This document shows positions 55,874 through 64,000 of a stretch of DNA of 64,000 bases, piece after piece. Position 1 is the first letter of the stretch, and every line of letters starts with the position of its first letter. The position numbers were made by a program, and so were the translations under genes. The notes under the pieces are model-generated. The model made no database searches, was not told the origin of the DNA, and saw only the letters and a list, made by a program, of their open reading frames with translations. Source of the DNA: Membranipora membranacea (taxonomy: Eukaryota > Bryozoa > Gymnolaemata > Cheilostomatida > Membraniporidae). The stretch spans positions 16,416,062 through 16,480,061 of the forward strand of contig OU612074.1 in NCBI GenBank assembly GCA_914767715.1, in the 5' to 3' direction.

Positions 55874-58800
55874 CTGAAATAGAACAAAATATTGATTCAT
55901 TGATACTGTGGAGGAATATCGAGACCTACGCCCAGATCAAGTTGGTCTTTTTCACTGTTTGGAAATCAATGTTCACAACGTTAGACTGGGCTGAGGAAAA
56001 CACAATGGACAGCAAAATCTGGTAAAAGTTCATAAAGAATGTCAAAAAACAGGTGTAGTTTTTGAACAATTAGAATGTAACAAGTGTTAAGATATTTGAA
56101 AAAAACTTGTACTTTTTGCACAACAGTCGTTCTGGGAATTCAGCTGCTCCAACAGAACAAGGAGCATGCCTTGACAGAGCACTGGCTACTTTTGATTTGT
56201 TAATCAAGGCGTCTCACAACCGTCCCCAGAAACTTCATCATAAATAGCCCGAATGTCATCAGTTGGGCTTCCACCAAGAGGTTTGTTGCAAAAATGAGGT
56301 GTAATAGAGCCAAGGTGTTGGCTGGGTTGGACGAGAGAGCCAATGCTAGGACATATAGTACTCTATAGCTATAGTGATAGTGACTTTATCTATAGTTTCT
56401 CTGACCTGGTATCGGCTCTCCATCCAAACAGGCCAATAAGAAAGCTGATGCAAACACCTTGGTCAATTGTAGTTGGTTCATTAAATATAAACTCCAGTGA
56501 ATCTGTCCTAATTTGAGGCTTTGGAAAATGGATCTGGCTAAAAATTTTAATTTTTTTACCTTTTATGCACAGGTTTCCTCAGAAATTGTATCAACCAGCA
56601 ATGTATCAGATATACGTAGGCTCATCCAGTCAGAGGCTCGACCAAGCTGGTTTAATGTAATTCAACCCTCAACACAGTTATGACTGATCATACCAATCGT
56701 AAAAATTATAACCCACATGACTTCCAACTTTCGCAATGACGCATCATCGCGATTTGGCAGAAATGTACCGTCATTGCTAATTTGGAGTTTTCCCCTTTGA
56801 CTGATATCCTGTAACTGTGATTAAAATTGTTATTATAGAAGGCTTGAAGTCAGAAGCATATATATATAGGGACTATACGGGTTGCCACAAAAAACAAAAT
56901 ATTTCAAATTGTTTGACAATTGAGATGTCGTAGAGGTTAAAGACAGTTTTATCTATCTAGACTAGACATTTAGTGGCTGCCAAGTCCCTAATTGAAGCCA
57001 CCCCTTTACTCTAGAGGGGAAAACTCTTGGCATTGATAACTACTTGACTTAGATTTGACACCATTACATTAAGAGAATACCAGTTTAGACCAACATCACA
57101 TCCTACCATTACCTGACACTCAGCAGACAATTCAGACACCGAGACAATCTTTTAATTCAAAATTACATTTAATCCGTCAAGTACCCCTCAGTTCAGTGCC
57201 TGTTTAGCTCAAGAAATTCCTGTATTGCATCACGTTTTCATTTATTGAGTCTGGCAGGACGCTGTTGAGCATTATAGACAGACATGACTAACAATGCATG
57301 TCAACATCAGGGTTACTTAAATTATGAGAAACCTGCAAAAAAACTACATCCTTGTTTGCCTAATTTCATTGTTATCCTGAATAATTGCTAAATCATCGTT
57401 GCGTACATGAGCGATAACACAGCTTCTTATCATCCATAACTTGTATGTAGAAAAGGTTAAAACAATATAAATATTTGGTTGCTTATCATTTTCATATTAA
57501 CGTCAAACCAGGAAATATTGGGCTAAAAGTCCCAACTAGGGTTTTCCGTTATGCAGCGTGTTATGTTAAAGTTAGCCTATACTATGTCATAGTATGGTTT
57601 CAGGCATCAAAAATAAGGATATTTTTTAGCTGAGTCAGTGTTTGAATTTCAATCATGAGATCATTGTGTCCTAAGCATATAAAGTCTTCCTACTAACAAA
57701 TATGACTCGGCTATAACGAGAAAAAGCAAGTGACTGTAATCCCCTACATCCTCCATAGACAAATTTAACTTGAGGATTTGTCCAAAGCGTTCATGGTCTA
57801 GGCTCAATATGGCAACTATACTATGATTACTCAATATTTCTGACATGCTCTGTTCCTTGTTATCAAAAACCACCAAAATTTAAGGGTTCGAACCATAGAC
57901 AAAGCACACGGCATGCTATGTCTATGCTTTGGACAACAAAACCTAGTACCCAACGGACTACCAATCAACCGTAGGCTACCAACCAAACCATAGCCTGAGG
58001 TTTTGATGTCATCGCATTGAATAGAAAGGTTCAATTATGGGATATGCATACTTGTAGTTACTTGGGTTAAATCGAGGCCTATATATCACATATACGCATG
58101 ATAATAGCATTATCATGATGTCAGTGTGACCAGACAGACTGATCTACTTATGAATAAAGTAGTCCACCAAGAGTAAAACCTTCAGAGGAAGAAATGCCTT
58201 ATTCACAATTGTTTTAAAAAGCCAAACTTTTTACAACCCACCATTAACTTTCTATCAAAATCCACCAAAACTTGCTAAAATTGGTGATTGCTGACATAAA
58301 GTCACCCCAAACTAATCTCTTGAGTGAAAACAACTCCTCGAGGGTAAATCTGATGGATGCATATGAGGGAAAATTTTTCTCTAGATTCAACTAATTTTGT
58401 TCAACTCCCACCTTAACTAGCTGGTGCTATAGCTATTCTTAAGAAGCTTTCTAACTAGCAAAACTTAAAGATTTGGAACAGATTGATACACATAGCCTGA
58501 GTTTTTCTAAATAAGGTTTTTATGTGACCACCTATAACGGATGAGCACAGTGTTAAGTTGCCAAGGTAGTCCTATGCTCAACTCTATCCTGGATAGGCCT
58601 ACCCTTGACAATCAAGAAGTTAGAGTGGGTCTAGTCTATGTATGATAAGACTTACATATACTACAGAATGCGAGGGCAATAATAAGAGTCAGAGCTGTGA
58701 GTACCATGGCGGCTCTAGTTCTCATCCTATCCTGAGCTGTGTGAACCTTCTTAGCTCTGAAAAAGACAATCATTGATAAATGATCAATCAGAAACTATTA

Positions 58801-60634
58801 ACAGGATCTAGACACTGATCATCAAACTATTATATTATATTAGGGATTATATTATGTTATGGATGAGAGTAGTTCCCCTTTCATTCGACCTAAAACATTA
58901 CCACTACCATTATAGGAGTGATAACTATGAAACTGAACCTATTGTGTTGCTTACAAGGGTATCATCTTAATCGATCGACAAGGTCTTGGATCATAATTTT
59001 ATAATTTTGACACTAGGGTTGACACCTTTTTGGGCTGACAGTGATCTCATACATGTTTGGATACCAATATCAAAGTCAGAAGTTGGAATTCTCCCTGATT
59101 TATGTGACTGATTGCATCATAATGCTGAACAGTCTAATTGGGTTTGGCGATTATTTGTTTGATATCATGGTAGGCGTACTCAGACAGGGGTCTTCGTCTA
59201 ATCCTATGAGGTTTGTTCTGAGTTCTCTGATTTCCTGTCAGAGACGATCTGCTGACCCCAGTAAAAATTGTGGAGTTACCATTTTTGACTTGATGTTCTA
59301 ACCTTTGTCAAAGATAGAAGTACCTGTAGCCCACCGCACAGACATTATGTCTATCTCTGATTGTTAGTGTCAATCTAGTATGAGTACCTAACATGTACCC
59401 GCCCCTAATCAGTAAAATCTAACTCGGGTCGTCACATCAAACTCCTTGTGATGGTACCGATCAGAGATATTCACGCAATAGTATATCACGCCATCAGTGT
59501 GGTACCTCACACATCACTGCCTACTGGCACAGTCACTATAGGGTAAACTTACGGTACTCGCTCAGGGATTGACTCATAGTTGGGGTACATTCCAGATTTG
59601 ACGAGCAACATCCTCTGGAAATTTGTCAGAGGGAAATTCCAATATGTGTCTACTCCACCTTCAAACAAATAGCAAAGAACAGTCAAATACATGAATCAGT
59701 CTCCCCACCAAACTGCCTTATACTAACTAGTCTGTGTAGTTGGTGCTACACAGTATATTGGCATATGTATCTGATCATAAAATCTAATGCTATCAATATA
59801 TGTACACAGTTAGGTACTCATACGCTTTGTACAAAATTTGGCGTTGTTACAGTCTGCCAAATTTTATGTCTTATGGTACGGTTTCTTACAATGAGTTCAA
59901 TTCGAATATCAATATTAACAAGTTTCCGATTGCTTTGAGGCTAGAACTTGCAAAAGACTGAGGGCTTGTCCTTGCTCTTACATTGGGGCCTGGACCTACA
60001 ATAGTCTAGGTTGTGTTTCTGTTCTGTTGTTTGTCCCTGCCGGTTTAGTTGTCTGTCATTGTTTAGGATTAAAGGCTTTTGGGGTACATTACCAGCCAGG
60101 GTAGAGTAAAAATTCAAAGCAACAGAATCTAGGCTACTACTGACATCGATCAGATCACTAGCCTTAGTTAGTGCTGTTCAGGATAATAGACATCAGAGAA
60201 TAGTCTTGACTTGGTCATTCACTTTATCCACATATGCCTAGTACACATAGGCTCCTACATAGATGGAGACTCCTCAATTTACTGCAGTACCAATTAATTA
60301 TGGCGAATGCTGCCATTGAATTAGATCAAACTAGATTGAATCATTTAATGTAGTAGCAAAAAGTAATAATTGCAAAAGCAAGACTAGCAGCTGCATATAA
60401 ATGAGTGTAACATATTAGCCTCAGTCACTAACCTGCTGCTGCAGAGGATGATTTGGGATCTGTAGGAAGGCTGTCATCGGTAGGTTTAGTGGCTGGTGTC
60501 TGTGGATTACTACTGCATGATCTGATTAAGCTGACTTTCTGAATGGCAGGAAGTTTAAACTGCTGTGCCAGTGTATGTTGATTTCTGAGTTGCTTGATTA
60601 AATGATGGCCACAGAGTCTGCAAGCAGAATTCAT
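55827..60634 (-). CDS. FAM162: FAM162 (UPF0389) family mitochondrial membrane protein, 4 exons
   Basis: Exons are 60433-60634, 59553-59658, 58656-58756 and 55827-55873. All have GT-AG introns with matching phases and a total of 456 nt, giving 151 residues, close to the usual ~155 of FAM162A. Exon 1 is a basic, acid-poor leader (MNSACRLCGHHLIKQLRNQH) typical of mitochondrial import. Exons 2 and 3 carry the family core: LTNFQRMLLVKSGMYPNYES, SIPERVP, then AQDRMRTRAAMVLTALTL and a membrane segment. The tail SKQRRARIAERDHY is shorter than in vertebrates. Human FAM162A is a mitochondrial protein linked to hypoxia-induced apoptosis; a conserved role is inferred only. The THAP gene lies head-to-head 0.8 kb upstream. 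Confidence 0.85.
58656..58756 (-). CDS. FAM162: FAM162 exon 3 (membrane segment)
   Basis: The acceptor is TTTTTCAG and the donor GTAAGT; phase 2 in and 1 out. It encodes AKKVHTAQDRMRTRAAMVL, then TALTLIIALAFCSI, the single membrane segment. Confidence 0.82.
59553..59658 (-). CDS. FAM162: FAM162 exon 2 (family core, first half)
   Basis: The acceptor is TTTGAAG and the donor GTAAGT; phase 1 in and 2 out. It encodes GVDTYWNFPLTNFQRMLLVK, then SGMYPNYESIPERV. Confidence 0.82.
60433..60634 (-). CDS. FAM162: FAM162 exon 1 (start codon, mitochondrial leader)
   Basis: The ATG is at 60632-60634; the donor GTTAGT follows 60433, phase 1. The leader is followed by a Ser/Pro/Thr linker (NPQTPATKPTDDSLPTDPK). 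Confidence 0.8.
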
Positions 60635-61426
60635 CTTTAAATCAACTTAAGGCAAAGATGTTCTGAATTCAAAATAACTAAGTAGTAGTTGAGTCTCTAC
60701 TGTTGATGGAGTTGCAGCAATATCCTTTCTAACCAGAAAATATGTGAACATTACTTAGACCATTTCAGTTATAGATTTTCATCATCACCAAGATTGCAAA
60801 ATAAGTTTTGTATAACTGGATACAGCATTGTTGGTATCCTGTATATTGACCAATCAGCACCTCGAGTCAAGATAGCTTGGTTTCCCAAACAATACTATAA
60901 AGGTGGGAGATAAAAGTGAACCCCTGTATTATTGAAATATTTTGCTATGTCGAGGTTAATGAAATTAAATTTGGAAAATTCATTTTCAATATAGAAACTA
61001 TAGACTTAATGGCACAATACACTTCTGATTTATGTTTGACAGCCAACGCAGCTCTGAAAAATGTATGCATGTACCAAACTCTGATATTATGGTGTAAAAA
61101 CCCCTGTTCTGCTCAAATATGCATTCAAAATTGAAGTTGTGCATCACCAACAAGAAATAAGACAACTAATAGAATCAAGTTTTAAGCTGAAATAGTCTGA
61201 TTTTCTCAATAGGTTGTCTGCTCCTACCTGATGAATTAATACAGATGTATCATAATGCGCATGTGCATGATGTAATATTTTCTAGCCAACCAACTATTTT
61301 GCTTTTAAGCCATATTCGGGAGGTTTTTCAACAAATAATGTGCTTGCTTCAGTCAGAGGATATTTATTTTGAGTTTTATCAAGCATTCACTGTTGAAACA
61401 ATAGAATCTCTCCAGTAATCACTACT
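60635..61426. promoter_or_regulatory. Shared intergenic region between divergent FAM162 and THAP genes
   Basis: The two start codons point away from each other across 792 bp. A CCAAT box (GACCAATCAGC, near 60847) and a TATA-like CTATAAAGG (near 60894) are visible. A bidirectional promoter is likely from layout; the individual sites are only suggestive. Confidence 0.45.
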
Positions 61427-63777
61427 ATGCATTGCATCATATTTAATTGCAAGAACAATCAAGATACAAAAGGAGTGTCTTTGTTCTCTATTTCAGCTAA
61501 GCAGAGGGAAATTGTTTTCAAATTGGCAAAGAGAAGTGATATTCACTATGGAACATTTATGGAGAAACAGTACAAGTATTCCAGAATATGTCATGAACAC
61601 TTCACTGAAGATCAGTATACTGTGAAAGATGATGGGTCTAGGAGGTTGGTCAAGGGCAGTGTACCAACTCTCAAGCTTCCAAGATCTAGAAAGAGAATGG
61701 TAAGTGTTGTATTATTTTGCCTATCTATAGATAATATATTCTTACCTCAATTCTTACCTCAATTACTTTAGAACACTCGTAAACTACCAATGTCAGGTAT
61801 AAAAGCCGAGTGCCTCATTTGTTGAGGCATTTGTTTGAGCAGTGGTATTTTCAGAATTATGGCATGTAGCCATTCCAAGGTTAATTTTGTTGAGACCCTA
61901 TCCGGAGGTCCCTTATGCTTCGTGGCAGGAAACTGTTATGATAAAGGGCAGACGATGCCTGGATAGAGGTGGGCTCTCCCCTTTCAGCTGCCCTTGTTTT
62001 CATAGTTGCCTGCGATCTACAGTTTACATGTTCATCATAGTCAGCGGATAGAGTATCGTGTTTATTCTGGTCTGAGAGAATTCTCATCAGGAGTGATATT
62101 CTATGAGCTTTACGTCTCTCTTGTAGAGTCTGGATTCCAAGACTAGTACGTGCCTCTGTGACGCCACGTCTGCCTTTGATATTCTTTATTAATCTCACTG
62201 CTTTGTTTTGCACTAGTTCAAGATCCTCTATAGAGGCATTGTCAGACGGGTCCCAGAGTACATCTGCATATTCAAGCTAAGGGCGGCATAAGCTCGTGCA
62301 CGCAAGTAGTTTTGCCTTCTCAGGAGCTCCATGTAGCGTGTATTTAATACAACCTAGAGTCTTGTTTGCGCTTCCCATAATGTCACATATATGGTTTTTA
62401 GATTTCAGATCTGATTATAGCACGACTCTAAGGTACTTAGTGGTATCAACACATTGTAATAAGTATAGTAAATATATATTATGTTTATTATGATTAATAG
62501 GAAAAAATACTTGCCAAGGAAGAAGAAACTTCAGCTCTAGTTAGTTGTAGACAACCTTTGTCAGTTGAATTTAGTTTAGAAAAGACCCAGCCTTTGTTTT
62601 GGGAGGGGCAAATTTTCTTGCTTGCCCAGTGAGTGATATATATGCCCATATATTGAGAAGTAAAGTAATATATATATTTAGAATATTGTTCTGGAGTCTG
62701 TTGTACTGTTCTATATTATTTATTTTAAATTAGAAGATTGTATAGTAAGGGCTTGTCAAGTGACTTCTAACTTAGGTCCTAGTCCTAGGAGTCAGGCCCC
62801 TAATTTACAATGTTGACTCATTGAAGAGTAATTCAAGAAGAATCAATTGGTGATATTGGTTAACAGCGTATATTTTCAGAGATAGAATTTGTCTGGTTGG
62901 AGAAGTTAGTTTGCCTGATCATGAAAGAATTGTGCGCTTGACTCACTATCAGTAAATTTATACCACCTATTGTGTGCATTATTTCTGCTTACGTTTTTAA
63001 TGATTTTTCTCAGTAGCTGATATATAATGTATATTTTAGGCTGTGCCAGCTTCTGCAAGTGTGACCAGGATACCCTACAAACAGGTATCGCAGCATTTAG
63101 AGATAGTAGCATCACCACCAACATCACCAGTCAACCCTCTCAATCTTATGCAGCCATCAACACCCGTACCAACTCACTCGCTGTTGTCAACGCCAACCTC
63201 TGCTCAATCACAAGCTCGAATACTAACAGTAAGGCCGGGTGTTACAGTAAAACCGGGGAGCAGATATCTTCTGACACCTCAGGGAAAACTCATCCCTCAT
63301 ACTGTGACTCCTTCAACACCATCAATGGCACCACAGCTCCAAGTGATACCAAGGACAGTCAACTTAGGAGCAACAGTTACACTTCAGCCAACCAAGCCGA
63401 TGGTCAATCTTATCCCTCAGACTGTAACACCGTCAAAACCAACAAGAATTCCAAAGCTGCGTGTTGTACCAAGGTCAGCGGGAGTACCTACATCTTCACT
63501 TAAGCCAACCAAGGTCAAACAGTCGACACCTGTAAAATCTGAGACTACGGCTTCAACTGATCTGACAAGTACGTCCTTTGCTTCGCCTGTACATCAAAAG
63601 ATCTTACCACTCTATTCAAGTGCCCCACCTGTCCGGCCATCACCTTCTATATCCCCCATCTCCTCAGCAGACTCCAGACCATCTCCAATGAGACCTCCAG
63701 TCATGGAAGATGTCACTGCTGGTGGCATGTTAGATATAAGTTCAGCTCTCAAGGTTGAGGTGTTTGACAATGAATAA
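61427..63777 (+). CDS. THAP-domain protein, two exons
   Basis: Exon 1 is 61427-61699 (ATG to donor GTAAGT, phase 0) and exon 2 is 63040-63777 (acceptor TATTTTAG, phase 0), giving 336 residues if no exon was missed. Residues 1-85 form a THAP zinc-finger: C3 and C8 (C-x4-C), C55 and H58 (C-x2-H in ICHEHF), and SVPTLKLP in place of the AVPTIF box. THAP domains bind DNA sequence-specifically and derive from P-element-type transposases. The rest is rich in Pro, Thr and Ser with basic patches and no other known domain, as in many THAP transcription regulators. The usual Trp residues of the THAP core are missing, so it is a diverged member. The intron carries a LINE fragment on the opposite strand. 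Confidence 0.8.
61700..63039. other. THAP gene intron
   Basis: It contains the LINE fragment at 61881-62420; the rest is AT-rich with no further exon seen. Confidence 0.6.
61881..62420 (-). mobile_element. LINE C-terminal fragment in the THAP intron
   Basis: On the minus strand the translation shows GSANKTLGCIKYTLHGAPEK, then LEYADVLWDPSDN, QNKAVRLIKNIKGRRGVTEA and SLGIQTLQERRKAHRISLLM. This is the characteristic end of CR1/Jockey-like reverse transcriptases. One in-frame TAG lies between the first two blocks. Upstream domains are absent, so it is a 5'-truncated dead copy. Confidence 0.82.
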
Positions 63778-64000
63778 TTGAAACTTTCTGCTTCATTTGA
63801 CCCTTGACCTTGACTGTATATTGAGCTCTCATAGAGAATCCGCTATAGAATGTAGGTTATCATGTAGCTAAAACTAACATAGTGACTCATATTTTTAAAT
63901 AGCTCTCGGAATACCCTCAGTATTTTAAAATGATTTTGCTACCTTATACCATAAACTGTGAATCACCAATCTTAGCTCTATAGCATTTATTTTTTTCTCA

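Overview
The window is nuclear DNA of a metazoan, most likely a marine invertebrate. It is AT-rich, its genes are split by spliceosomal introns, and repeats from most eukaryotic transposon classes interrupt it. I cannot fix the phylum from sequence alone.

Left and centre (about 1.3-42.4 kb, plus strand): one large modular gene, or a tight series of gene modules. I traced 17 exons plus one duplicate exon; all have canonical splice sites except one GC donor, and all join in compatible phase. The predicted product looks secreted or extracellular. It has repeated small modules, Thr/Pro-rich mucin-like linkers with a 16-residue tandem repeat, and two large paralogous NHL-like beta-propeller exons. 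Both ends are missing. Between its second and third exons lies a Ty3/Gypsy chromovirus-type LTR retrotransposon (3,546-24,256). Its two 246-bp LTRs read as identical and are flanked by the same 5-bp target duplication (AGTTA). Its pol is cut open at the end of integrase by about 14 kb of other repeats, and the chromodomain lies on the far side at 22.5-22.9 kb. The gag stop is a UAG in the CAR-YYA readthrough context, with pol following in the same frame.

The 14-kb block holds a ~350-bp tandem array, tRNA-like SINE heads, a 548-bp foldback element with a 9-bp target duplication, a TTAA-bounded inverted-repeat pair and several long hairpins. No convincing gene was found in it. Two LINE copies lie in the modular gene: one minus-strand with endonuclease tail and RT at 27.9-30.3 kb, and one 3' fragment at 41.0-42.05 kb.

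Right part (44.4-52.6 kb, minus strand): three tandem paralogues of a small family. Each pairs an exon with a cytoplasmic tail and one membrane segment with an exon encoding a glycosylatable coiled coil. The copy at 44.4-45.1 kb looks decayed. At 55.8-60.6 kb (minus) is a complete four-exon FAM162 (UPF0389) gene for a mitochondrial membrane protein. Head-to-head with it at 61.4-63.8 kb (plus) is a two-exon THAP-domain gene with a Pro/Thr/Ser-rich tail, whose intron carries another LINE remnant.
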